From Bretschneidera sinensis (Eukaryota > Streptophyta > Magnoliopsida > Brassicales > Akaniaceae): DNA of 64,000 bases. Made by a program: the position numbers and the translations under genes. Shown in pieces: positions 13,019 to 23,749 of the stretch. Under the pieces are notes generated by a model. That model was not told the DNA's origin, searched no databases, and saw only the letters and a program-made list of their open reading frames with translations. The DNA is taken from positions 58,346,584 through 58,410,583 of the forward strand of contig CM043705.1 in NCBI GenBank assembly GCA_023935145.1. The letters run 5' to 3'. The first letter of the stretch is position 1; each line of letters starts with the position of its first letter.

Positions 13019-13461
13019 TGTCAGGATTTATCAATAAAACCACTTACTCAAATTTTAAGCAATAAACAAACAAATATCAAGTACAAAAGTATTTAATGTG
13101 GTTCGACAACCTCTTTGTCTATGTCACCAACAAACTCACAATTTTATTAATCCTTAACAACTTTAGAAGAGAAAAAACAAAATTATTACCTTCACAACCC
13201 AAAATCCCTAATACACCAAAAACTCTCCACCTAGCTCTAGTAATAATATTGGAATTATGAGTATATCTCAAACCTTATCTAATGTTGTTTTATATAGAGG
13301 ATATTTTCCTAATACTATTAGGAAAAAAATAACAACATAATAAATTACTATTACTATTACTATTACTATTCCTACTAGAATTAGCAACTATAAAATAGGA
13401 AACCACTTTTCCAAACCAGTTAGAAGTTTTTCTTGTTGGGAATTGAGCCAAAATCCTAACA
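13019..13461 (-). repeat. Cop-1 3' LTR (full length)
   Basis: It shares with the right LTR the blocks AATCAATAAA-like start, ATTTAATGTGGTTCG and GAATTGAGCCAAAATCCTAA. A purine-rich GGTGAAGATT on the - strand just inside it is the likely polypurine tract. Confidence 0.75.
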
Positions 13462-14756
13462 AATCTTCACCTTAGCACAAATTCTCCATACCTCATCAAC
13501 AAATCTAACTTTCTTCTTGGTTGGTGCGATCCTTCCTTTGAGTCCTTCCATATCTGCTCCACCTAATTTTCTAAGCAAAACATTTTCATCTAGCACATAC
13601 AACCCTTTCTTGTTCATAGTAGCCTTCAACACTAGATTTGATCCATTAAGAACTTGTAGCTCTCCATTGCCTGCAGTCCATGTGTATCTCATCTTATCGA
13701 GCTCCTCCAAAGAGATGATATTTGTAGTGAAAGTGGAAACAAATTTTACCTTCTCAAGTGTCTTAACGCTTCCATTATGGAGTTTCAACCTTAGGCTTCC
13801 TTCACCATCAATTGCTTTGTGTTCCCCATATGTGGTAGTAACTTTGACTTGGGTAGGTTCCTTCATACAATCAAAGTACTTCTTATTGAATATGTGAATG
13901 GATGACACCGAATCAAGTAGCACCATATTACTCTCATCAACTTTTTCTTCAGTGTGCTCAATAGCTAGCACATCTTCTTCACTTCCCTCGGCGATATTAG
14001 CACTTTCACTACTATTTCCACCATCACTCATTTTCCCACTCATCCTTCTCAACTCTTTGAAATCATTCTTCATGGTCTTACAATAATATTGTATGTGTCA
14101 TATTTCTCCACAATAGAAACACACCTTCTCATTGTCATCTCTAGGCCTTGATTTGAATCTCCACCTTGAGCCATTGTTTGCTCTCCATTGGCTCCTCCCT
14201 CGATTAGAACTCTCCACAGCAAGCACTTGACTACCACTAGACAAGTTCTCGTTTCCCATCAACCTTTCATTCTCACGCAGGAGCGCAGTCACATCATCTA
14301 AGCTCAATGTCGACTTGCCCACCGACAATGTTTGCACCAATGGTTTGTAAGGTTTTGGTAAAGATGATAACAAGAGCAATGATTTCTCCTCATCTTTCAG
14401 TGTTTCTTCTGCATTTAACAATTGAGACGCTAACTTGTTAAATTCATTCAAGTGATCATGAAGACTTGTACCTTCTTCCATCTTTAGAGAATAGAGGTCC
14501 ATCTTGAGACACAATCTATTGGTCAAAGACTTTGATGCATAGATGCTCTCAAGCTTATCCCTTAAACCCTTGGCTGTAGTTTCCATCAACATAATACACT
14601 TGATCTCGGGAGCAAGAGCCAACTTGATTGTACTTACAGCCTTTTTTTGAATCAATTGCCACTTTCTATCAATCACCTCTTCTGGTTTATCTTCCTCTAA
14701 AACCTGATCAAGATCTTGAATTGTACTCTGCCATAGAGTAAAATTATTTCTTCTAC
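13456..14756 (-). pseudogene. Cop-1 gag-protease reading frame, one nonsense codon
   Basis: The frame begins with the copia gag N-terminus (FTLWQ motif near 14730), then a typical gag body (EFNKLASQL, LSSLPKPYKPL). Next is a CCHC zinc knuckle, C-x2-C-x4-H-x4-C, in which the Gly before His is a TGA stop (near 14097). After the stop the same frame continues through a protease-like segment where the catalytic DSG reads DSV, so protease would be dead. It ends next to the 3' LTR. A T-run near 14761 shifts the likely true start (ATG near 14798) out of frame. It is a non-functional or non-autonomous derivative. Confidence 0.75.
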
Positions 14757-14866
14757 TAAATAAAAAAAAAACTCAAATTTAGGTATACCTGTCAACATGG
14801 TGGCACAGACGCAACAAATAGCAGCAAACAACTTCTTCAAATAGATGACCAGGCTCTGATACAACT

Positions 14867-15042
14867 TGTTGGGATTTTACCCCTAAAATCCACTTACTCA
14901 AATTTCAGGCAATCAACAAACAAATATCAAGCACAAAATTATTTAATGTGGTTCGGAAACCTCCTTGCCTATGCACTAACAAACTCATAAGATCCTAACA
15001 CTAGAAGCCTTTCTTGTGGGGAATTGAGCCAAAATCCTAACA
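14867..15042 (-). repeat. Cop-1 5' LTR (internally deleted)
   Basis: It starts TGTTGGGATTTT and ends AAAATCCTAACA. Relative to the left LTR the middle is missing, and a small CCTAACACTA(G/A)AAGCC unit occurs twice (about 14995 and 15036), which may mark where the deletion or a duplication happened. Confidence 0.7.
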
Positions 15043-17787
15043 CTAAAAGCCTAGTTCCCCACGTTGCAATATGACTGCATTGACCATTTGTAGGTACCAC
15101 TCTTTTCCGTTTGAGACCCATGCATCCAGCTCATTACTCAAGGCCACTCCCCTTAAAGAAAGAGGACATGGTGAGGGTGCGGATCACGATGGGCAGGACT
15201 ATGGAAACGAGTGAAACCTACCAAGTCTAATACAAAACCTTTATAAGTAGTAAGGAGGTTCCCATGATGGGTGCTCTTTTAATGTATTATACAAGGGGTC
15301 GTTTTGTCATCCGAGCACAAAGCAAGGATGACGGGTAAGAAGCCTCCATTTGACCTTGAAGGGGGTAAAATCCCTTATCATTGGTCTACGTGAGGAATTC
15401 CAAAGCTCAGGAGATTTGAGTGCAAAAGAGTGAGGATTTAAAGCTCTCTCTCTTACCTAGACCAAAGTCTAGTCCTTTGTGTTTTAAGGGAATTAATTGA
15501 AATTTTAATTCAAGTATTATTATCATTCACTACTAATAAAACCAAGCACATTTTGCAATTTTTATTCAAATAAAGCAACACCAAATATTAACTTTAAAGT
15601 AATGTGGTAAAAGTTAGTATATAAAGGAAAAAAATATTAAAACTACTCACAAAGTATGGATGAGAGGTAAATTAAAGTGCATGCATTTAAACTAGATGGA
15701 TTAATTATATAAGTTAAGCTAGATGGATTGAGACTAAATTATTTTAAACTAGATGAATTAAACTTAAAGACTAAATTAGATGAATTAAACTAAGTGACTT
15801 TAAACTAGACAAGTTAAAAAATAGAAATTAAGCTAAATAGATTTAAACTAAACTACCTTAAAGATGAGACTCAAAATAACTAGTAACTAGTAATATTTTA
15901 ATGGGCTAAAGAAGGCCCAAAATTAAGAAGGGCCAAGGAACCCAGAATTCTTCTTAAAGAATTAAAATTCACACGTAATTAATGACAACTTAAAATAAAG
16001 CATCTAACTTAAAGAACATAAAAAATCTTAAGGTACTCAACTAAAGGAAAGAACTTTAAAACTACCATTAACATTGCATTTAACAAAGAGACTATATATG
16101 ACTAGTAGCTAACTAAAGAAAGACATATAACTAGTGAAAAAGAAAATGCTAAGAAACTAGAAATTATCTTAAGATGAAACTTTCTAAGTGAGCTAAATTA
16201 ACATATTCTATTTTCAAGGTAGTTTAAACACATGAATTATGTTAGCAATTTATTTTGCAAAAAAGTAGAAGCTTAACCAACCTTCTTTGGCTAATGAAAA
16301 TTTCCCCACATGGAGATTATCCTCGAATATCCTTGTGCTCCTATGGACTTAGTGAAGTTGGAAGAATGATTTGAATGAAGATTAAAAGACCAAAAAACAA
16401 GGGGTGGCCGAAAATGATGAAGAACTCTCACTAGTTCTTCTTTTGTGTTTCACTCTTTGCTCTTTTCTCACTTTTCTTGAACACTCTCTCCTCTTTTGTT
16501 ATGTATTTCTATTTGATCTTCTTATTCTTTTCTCTTTTTCTCTCTTTTCTCATTTCTTTCTTTCTCTCTTTTTTTCATTACTTTGCCTTAGTATTGTGTT
16601 GTCTTTCTTGTGTTAGCAAATGGGGGTATTTATAGGAGAAGTAAAGGCTCGCCAATAGATTAAAAAAAATAGTGGGTGAAAAGAAGGTGCATGTCTGGTC
16701 ATATAGGGAAGGGGAAAGTATTTTCAACTTTTGAGATGAAAAAAGGTGTTTCACTTTTGAGGTGTAAAGGTGGGGCTAGAGAAGTGAGGTGTGATAAACC
16801 AAGTGAAAAGTGAGAGGGAAAAGACTTTTAGGTGGCTGGACATGGGGAAGAGGGAGGGGTTTCTTTGAGGTGAAAAATAGTGAAGAAGAAGGTTTGCAAA
16901 AAGGTGAACAAGAAATGACATTTTGAAGTGTTTTCAATAAAGCAAAAAAAGTAAGGAGAAACTCTCCTTCCTTTGGCTTTGGAAGACCAATGGGGTGGAA
17001 AAGACATAATTTTCTTTGGTTTTTAATATATAATAAAGTGAAAAAGCTTAGGGCAAAAAAGAGTGCAATTACAAAGCAAAAGAAACTAGAAAAATGCTTC
17101 ACATTCTAAAAATAAAACTGCTGCTTTTTAGGTCTTGTTTTTGGGGTATAAAATGTGATTTTTTGGGGTAGAAAAAATGTGTTATTTAATATTTAGGAAA
17201 GGGTTAAAGATGAATAAAGTAATTTCTAATTAACTAAACAAAAGGAAGAAAGGAGATACTCCCTCTTTTTGATACACATGGCTGTCCAAAGAGGAAGAAA
17301 AAATCAGCTACTTTATAAGTGCATTGTTGTTGTTTTTTAGGTGAAAAAAGTTTTATTTTGTGTGGAAAAAATGTAACATTTAGTACAAAATAAAGTGAGG
17401 TAACCTAGGAGGGAGAGGTGAGTTCAAAAGGCAAAGAGGAGTGAAAATTCATCATTATGGCTAGCCACATAGGGAGAGAGAGCAACATTTTTTTTGTTGT
17501 AAAAGAGTAACTTTTACTTTGAGAAAAGTGAACTAAACAAGGAGTGCCAAGTGGAGGGTAAAATTAGAAGTTCACTCTTAAAAATCAGAAGTCTTCTTGG
17601 GATTGAAATTTGGGTCAAAAGTGTTTGGGCTTAAGAAAGATCAACTGGCTTTTGTGGGTTTTGGATTCGGTCAAAGTTTAAATGAAGACTTTAGTCTCGG
17701 ATTAGTTAAATCAAATAAGGTCCAATTTATTTAAACCCAAAGTGAATTAAATGGATTGAACAAAAAGGTATTGCAATTGCTCCTATT
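15043..17787 (-). other. Unassigned low-complexity stretch, possible long LTR
   Basis: No gene is supported here. From about 15500 to 16250 the DNA is made of loose AAACTAGATGAATTAA-type repeats. From 16400 to 17700 it is purine-rich with diverged repeated modules around GGCTGG(A/C)CA.ATGGGGAAG and TTTTGAGGTGAAAAA. A TATAAATA box on the - strand lies at 16627-16634 with a pyrimidine-rich leader beyond it. This layout is what the U3/R part of a long gypsy-type LTR looks like, but no second copy or PBS was found in the window. Short frames here (such as 16404-16616) are Leu/Phe/Ser-rich artefacts. Confidence 0.4.
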
Positions 17788-19075
17788 TAATAAGTGCTTA
17801 AATATTCATATTTAAGCCCCTTAATTTACATTTGTTAAGCTCTTAGTTTACGTATTTTATTCTATTTTACTTCATTTTGTGTTTTCGGCGCATTTATAGG
17901 TTCTTGGAGGAAAAGAAGCATTTTGGAACTCAGAGGAAAAAATCTAGAAGACCTGGAAGCAGCCTAGTGCGATCGAGCACAGAAGAGTGCGATCGAGTGC
18001 ATAAGCACTCGTGAGCACAAGAAGAAGGCTCGAGAGCAACCTTGCGCTCGAGCGCACCAACATGAGATCGAGCGCACACGTGCAGTAAAACGGCAGAACC
18101 TGTTTTGGAAAGTAGGGTTAGGGTTCTGTTTTTCTAGTTAGGGTTTCCAAATGTCTTAAAGACCTTATAAATAGACTTATAAAACACAGAAACAATATAT
18201 TCTTTTTAGTTTTAGTTTTGGAGGTCAGAGAAAGACTTGGAGACGAATTGATGACTCTTCTCCTTAGTATTTTCGGGTTTCTTCTTTGCTTTATTTTATT
18301 TTATGAAGATGTTTAGCATCACAATCATGTGTAACTAAACTCTTTGTAAGGGCTTGATTGAAGCCCTAATTATGTTTACTCAATAATTCAGTATTGGTGC
18401 CTTTGCGATATTTATGCTGTGATTCTTAACTTGATTAATGTCTGTTTTTATTTAAATTCCTCATATATGTTTACCTGATCAACATATGCATGTTGTATGG
18501 ATTGGTTAGTTGAATCAATTTGGATGATCAAGTCCTGAGTTTAACAATAATAACAAAAGAAATCCACGCCAGGTTCTTGGGTTAATCAACATAGGAAATC
18601 GGGAGTATACACCATGCCCTAGGTCTCATGTGGTTGTCGATTTCCACAGATCTTATGCTCTCTTAAGGAACAACTCAGTATACACCATGCTGAATCCCTT
18701 AAGAAGAAAAGAGTTAGAGTTTACACCATGCCTAACTCATTGTTTAGGGAAATCAATAGCTTAAGGAGTATACACCATGCCCTTAGGTTGACAAACATTA
18801 GGCATTCATAGTGTGAGTAAAGCATTGGCATATTGTTTTGTTGTGGTAGCATGATTAGTGGTGGATATCAAGTCCCGACGCCTTTATCATTATCAATCCA
18901 AACTCAATATTTATTTCTATCGTTTCATATTGCAAAACTAATTCTGAAGCGAAATTCACCAATCCCTGTGGAAATGATCTCGCATTGGCACACTATGCTA
19001 CTGTTGACCTTGTGCACTTGCAAGTAAAACTGTTCAAATATTTGCTTATTAATTTAGGTAAATTTTTGCACGACA
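17788..19075 (+). repeat. Gyp-1 5' LTR
   Basis: It contains a CG-rich palindrome cluster (about 17970-18085), then a TATAAATAG box at 18166-18174 as the likely promoter. Downstream are four TACACCATGC motifs spread over 18600-18785. The 3' part has the CAATCCCTGTGGA and GCACTTGCAAG blocks common in Athila-type LTRs. Confidence 0.9.
17970..18085 (+). promoter_or_regulatory. Gyp-1 U3 CG-palindrome cluster
   Basis: Six or so variants of a short near-palindrome lie in about 115 bp: GTGCGATCGAGCAC, GTGCGATCGAGTGC, GCTCGAGAGC, TGCGCTCGAGCGCA and GAGATCGAGCGCAC. The cluster ends about 80 bp before the TATA box. The position fits an enhancer. Function is inferred. Confidence 0.6.
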
Positions 19076-19081
19076 AGTTTT

Positions 19082-19099
19082 TGGCGCCGTTGTCAGGGA
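19082..19099 (+). promoter_or_regulatory. Gyp-1 primer binding site
   Basis: TGGCGCCGTTGTCAGGGA starts six bases after the LTR end. It is a slightly diverged form of the TGGCGCCGTTGCCGGGG site that primes Athila-type elements from the 3' end of a tRNA. Confidence 0.85.
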
Positions 19100-19505
19100 T
19101 TATGCTAAATTTCTGTTTAGAATTATTTTTTGTTCAGTTTTTATTTTTCTGTTCTATTTTATTCTGTTTCATCAAAAACTAATTTATTTTTCTTTTTGTT
19201 TTCTACTGTTCTGTTTTAGGTGTGCAACAGAGCAATCTCTGGCACTGCGATCGCGCGCAGTGCCTTGTGCAATCGAGTGCAAAAGGTCCAGAGACTTCCC
19301 GAGTAGTAGTACTGAAGTTGCTGCACCGAAGCATTTCGGCTGATTCATGCAAGGGCTTTGATCCGGGAATCCAACCTTCTTTCCACTCGATACAGAGCTT
19401 GAGTGAACCATTCATCAAAGGTTTAGAGACAACGTTGAAGAGGTAGAAGAAGAAGCGCCAATGGCAGATCAGCTTTACAACTAACCACCACTTGAGCGAA
19501 ATCCT

Positions 19506-21747
19506 ATGAAGCAATCCTTCATCCCACGGAACCTCGACCAGCCATCATGCATTGCTTATCAACCAGAGGCAGAAGGCAATTATTACATATCTTCACAGAT
19601 ACTCAGTGCATTGACTCACTTTAAGGGTACACCTATTGAAGATCCACACTTGCACCTTCAGGAATTCTTTGATCTCTGCAAGTGCCAGCATATCTGGGGC
19701 CTAGACCAAGAGGGAATCAGGCTAATTCTTTTCCCCTTCTCATTGAAAGAAAATGCTAAACTGTGGTACAATTCATTGCCTATAGTTTCTATCCATACTT
19801 GGGAAGAGTCATTAAGTTCCTAAGGAAGTTTTTTCTAGCTCAAAAGACAAGACAAATGAGGAAGATGATTCAATCTTTCCAACATAAGGATGGAGACCTG
19901 TTCTTTGAGGCATGAGGACATTTCAATGAGCAGCTACTCAAATTCCCGCATCACAATCTACCTCAGGATGAACTGGTACAATCTTTCTATGAAGGTTTGA
20001 ATGATACTAATAAAAGTATTGTAGATTCAAGTTGTGGAGGTGTACTGATGGAGAAGAGCAGTGAAAAAGCCATGGAGCTGTTTGAGACATTAAGTGAGCA
20101 CACCCAGCAATTCTCCTCTAAAGATAGACAATGAGTCAAGAGCAAAGGTATATATGAGGTAACCTTAAATGGTGGATCCTCAAATCAGATAGCTGCGGTG
20201 GAGAGGAAGCTAGATCTACTTGTTAAATCCATAACTGCTCAGAACGCTTCACTGAGTCCACAAGCTACACCACTCCAGGTATGTGCTATATGTTCTGATC
20301 ATAATACTGAGACATGTTCTTTATATTCATCTGCAGATCCAGAGTAAGTGAATTATGTGCAACCAAACAACTAACCTCCCAAGAATAACCCATATGCAAA
20401 TACCTACAATCCTGGATGGCGAAACCACCCTAACTTTTTATGGAACAACAATCAGAATACCCTGAATCTTCAAGGGCAGCAAAGGGACTTCCAACCAGCA
20501 GCTCAATCAGTTCCCAAATCAAAGAAGAGTGATTAGAGAGTCTTGTAAGACAATTGGCCACTCAACAACAACAACTGATGACTTCACAAGATCAGTTTAT
20601 GGCAGAGGAAAGACAATTTGGGACTAAGAAAAGATAAACAAATGTAAAGCAAGAGCAAGCTATTCAAAGACTAGAGGTACAAGTGGGGCAATTGACTAAG
20701 GAGCTAAGTGGAAGAAAGCAGGGTGAGCTTCCAGCCCAAGCACTACCTAATCCAAGAGGACATCAGCAACTGAATGCCGTGACAAATCTCAAAAATGGTA
20801 AGATCATAGGCGCTGATGAGCCTACGTAAGCATCTCCAAATAAAGCGTCCACATCAAAGGTAAGTGAGATAGAGAAGGTGAATGCACCACCTTTCCCTCA
20901 AACGTTAATGAAGCCAAAGAAAGAGAATAATTTGCTTGATATTTTTGAAACTTTGATAAAAGTAGAGATAAATGTTCCTTTATTAGATGCAATTCGACAA
21001 ATTCCTACTTATGCTAAATTTTTGAAAGATTGTTGCACTAACAAAAGGAAGTTTCAGGAGCATGAAACAGTGGCTTTAATTGAAGAGGTAAGCGCAGTGT
21101 TGTTAAGGAAACTACCACCAAAGCTAAAAGATCCAGGTAGTTTTACCATTCCTTGAGGGATAGGTAACCAGCTTTTTGAGCATGCACTATTGGATCTAGG
21201 GGCGAGTGTTAATCTGTTGCCATACACTGTATTTAAGACATTGGGTTTAGGGGAGCTACAACCAACTTCCATCATGTCGCAACTGGTAGACAGAAGCATC
21301 AAACGACTAAGGAGTATTCTTGAGGATGTCTTGGTGAAGGTAGGTGAATTTATTTTACCTACCGATTTTATTGTATTAGATATGGACGAATGTCCTAGGC
21401 CATTACCTCTGCCCATAATCTTAGGAAGACCTTTTATGAGAACTACTGATACAAATATTTTTGCGAAAAAGGGTATTGTAAATATGAAGGTAAATGGTAA
21501 GAAGATAGAATTCAAAATATTTGATGCATTAAATTCACCCCAAGATGATATGGAATATGTTAATGTCTGTATGATGCAAGATGTTGTTGAGCAAGCTTTT
21601 CAGGTCCATCACATTGATCCATTGGAGACCATCCTTGTTCATGGTTCCGATAGTACCCAGACATTCACATCTATCCAATATGCAGCAAAACCAAGAGCAC
21701 TTGAGCCACATGTGGTGGACTTTAAGTACCTCTTGCCAAAAGACTAA
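19506..21747 (+). pseudogene. Gyp-1 gag-protease pseudogene
   Basis: The gag start (19506-19823) has the Athila motifs PIEDPHLHLQEF and LFPFSLKENAKLWYNSLP. After a frame change it continues through FYEGLND, LMEKSSEKAMELFETLSEH and TYNPGWRNHPNF to about 20880, with several in-frame stops. The protease region (about 20878-21747) reads TLIKVEINVPLLDAI, then after a TGA near 21155 the active-site motif DLGASVNLLPY, then ILGRPFM. Asp is kept; the DLG form (rather than DSG) is common in this clade. The frame stops at 21747, where RT should follow. The products would be virion-like coat proteins and a protease if intact. Confidence 0.85.
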
Positions 21748-21943
21748 CACTGAAGCTACTATAGAGAGCGCTTGAGCAGTTCAGATTTTGATAAACGTGT
21801 GGCTCAAGCACCTCTATTAAGGTTAGTGGTACTAAGACCACTGAGTACGGTATAGTTTTATTTATTTTTGCGAATTGTTTTCATTATTTTTATATTTTTT
21901 TAGTCCTTTTTATAGTGCATTTAGCTGTCAACACTTTTTGTCC

Positions 21944-22090
21944 TTGCGATCGAACGCACTCCATAGTGCACTCGAGCGCAACATCGCCATATGCCCAATA
22001 GTGCGCGAGTGCAATCACACACCACACATCTACGCACAAGTGCGATCGAGCGCACTCGATGTAGAGAGTCGCATGCTTATTTTAAATACA
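21944..22090 (+). promoter_or_regulatory. Internal copy of the CG-palindrome cluster plus TATA-like box
   Basis: The stretch 21944-22060 carries GCGATCGAACGCA, CACTCGAGCGCA and TGCGATCGAGCGCA, as in the LTR U3. It is followed by TTATTTTAAATAC at 22077-22089 and then a C/T- and CA-rich leader to about 22260. The same order (cluster, TATA, pyrimidine-rich leader) occurs in the LTR. I infer a possible internal promoter for the third ORF. Confidence 0.4.
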
Positions 22091-22483
22091 TTCCACGCAC
22101 TTATCTCATCTGCACTATCACTGTCCCACTTTCACTCTCAGACCCTCTTTGCTCACTCTCAATCACTCTCGCACAACACTCAAACTCACTCACACAAAAC
22201 AACTCCCTACATCTCACCAACACTCCCCACATTTCACCTACGCACTACCACCATTCTGTGACTCCAGGTATATCCATACACTTTTTTTGATTTGTCACAC
22301 ACAATCACACACATTCTTGATTTATCTTTTTACTATCTATTTGCATATACAATGTGTTGTTTTTGTTTGTATGGTTGTGTTTTGAAATTACAAGAGGTTA
22401 GGAACTACAAGTCTCATCGCCCATTGCTTTAAGTCCCTGTCGCCCGCAAACTGTTCGATAAAACTACTCAGTGAAAAACCAGC

Positions 22484-22565
22484 TAGTGCGATCGAGCGCA
22501 GGGACTAGTGCGATCGAGTGTATAGGCAAAGTGCGATCGAATGCACACTACTGAGATCGAGCGCA
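22484..22565 (+). promoter_or_regulatory. Second internal CG-palindrome cluster, before ORF3
   Basis: Four close variants (TGCGATCGAGCGCA, TGCGATCGAGTG, TGCGATCGAATGCA, GAGATCGAGCGCA) end 24 bases before the ORF3 ATG. The following GCAGAACCT is also found just after the LTR cluster (near 18094), so this looks like a duplicated piece of U3. Confidence 0.5.
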
Positions 22566-22588
22566 AATTCTGCAGAACCTCATCCAAG

Positions 22589-23736
22589 ATGCCTAAACAA
22601 ACTGATTCCACCTCTCGTACCTCAGGAAGCCATGCACAGTCCTCCCGGTCCAGCTTTAAACAACGAGAAATCTTATTCAAGACCACATTCAACATTGACG
22701 ATGATTTCAAAAACTTTGAAGCCACTCAATAGGCAGTCCAAGAATTCAAACACCGGGGTTGGAAGAGGTTGTTCAAGCCTATTTGCTCTATTGCCTACAC
22801 CCGGTTCATGGTTCAGTTCTACGAGAACCTATCATTCGACTGCAGCAGGCCGGGGGTCTTGTCCTCATTTGTTCAGGGCAAGTATATCGATGTGACCTCT
22901 ACAGATATAGTTGCTGCTCTTCATTGTTATGATAAGTGTCCTCTTGAGGACACCCAAATAGAGGAGCAACCGGAGTTTTTTCCTTGGCCACTATCATTAA
23001 GGACATGTGTACTGGGCAGTACGCTGATCGGCACAACAATGCTGGGAGCCGATTCAAGTTGCCTCCACGACTCTGGCTCATGGAGTCCATCCTTCAACGG
23101 AATGTGTGTCCATTGGGACACAAGACCCAGAGACGTGACCAGTTCTTACATGCATTATATGCATTCCACAGAGGCCACTGGTACTCCATCCCGGCTATCA
23201 TCTTGGGTCAGCTGCATAAGTTCTGGGACCACGTCCATGCACGCCAAGTTACCACTGCTAATGTATGGGGGATCCCATTCCCATTCCTCCTCAGCTACAT
23301 TTTCAAAAAAAAAGGGATTAAGGGCTCATCCATCGATGGACCAGTCCGGAAGCACCCATTCTTTAGGAAGGCTCAGTGGACACAGAGCCAGTCACACATG
23401 CCTCCAAGACTTCGAGGGTAGGGACCAGCTACAAAGAGAGTAACAGATGACCCTATGGAGACAGAGGATCCTGCAGCGAGCCTGACTTGAGAAGAAGACC
23501 ATCCAAACATGGGACCCACAGAGTACCAGCACTTTCTTGAGGAGATGTCCTCTTTCCGGTGTGAGCTTTTTGATATTCGACGGGAGGATCGGGAGGCTAT
23601 ATTACTAGTGCATCAGTGCATCGATGGTTTGGAGGCACACTTTATGAGGCAAGAGGCGATGCTCCATGTCATTCTTGATCGATTACCTCCTACCCCTGGC
23701 GCCTTATCTTCTGCACCACCTAGAGACCAGCAGTGA
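22589..23736 (+). pseudogene. Gyp-1 third ORF, putative plant transposon protein
   Basis: It opens at ATG 22589 with a Ser/Gln-rich start (MPKQTDSTSRTSG), meets a TAG at 22730, and continues in the same frame through HRGWKRLF, VQFYENLSFD, VQGKYIDVT and TDIVAAL. A one-base slip near 22980 shifts to a second frame with GSRFKLPPRLWL, AFHRGHWYSIPAII and GIPFPFLLSYIF (to about 23421). A last part (23509-23736) is a short helical segment. The pattern resembles the putative plant transposon protein domain often found in Athila-like elements; its function is unknown. Two breaks make this a pseudogene. Confidence 0.6.
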
Positions 23737-23749
23737 GAGAGGTGCACCG

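Larger units (their letters stand above)
13019..15042 (-). mobile_element. Cop-1: pol-less Ty1-copia element
   Basis: LTRs of 443 bp (13019-13461) and 176 bp (14867-15042) start TGTCAGG/TGTTGGG and end CCTAACA. The right LTR has an internal deletion of about 265 bp. A PBS-like TTGTATCAGAGCC on the - strand lies at 14852-14864 and differs slightly from the usual TGGTATCAGAGC. The interior carries gag and part of the protease region and then runs straight into the 3' end. Integrase, reverse transcriptase and RNase H are all missing. Flanks TTGGA and CTAAA do not match, so no target duplication is visible. Confidence 0.8.

Noticed and set aside
16404..17102. Hydrophobic Leu/Phe-rich frames on both strands
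   Set aside because: They arise from pyrimidine-rich/purine-rich low-complexity DNA.
18600..18785. CRISPR-like spaced repeats
   Set aside because: Only four short motifs at irregular spacing, within a plant LTR.
21875..22385. His/Ser/Thr-rich frames
   Set aside because: They are chance frames over the CG clusters and CA-rich leader of Gyp-1.
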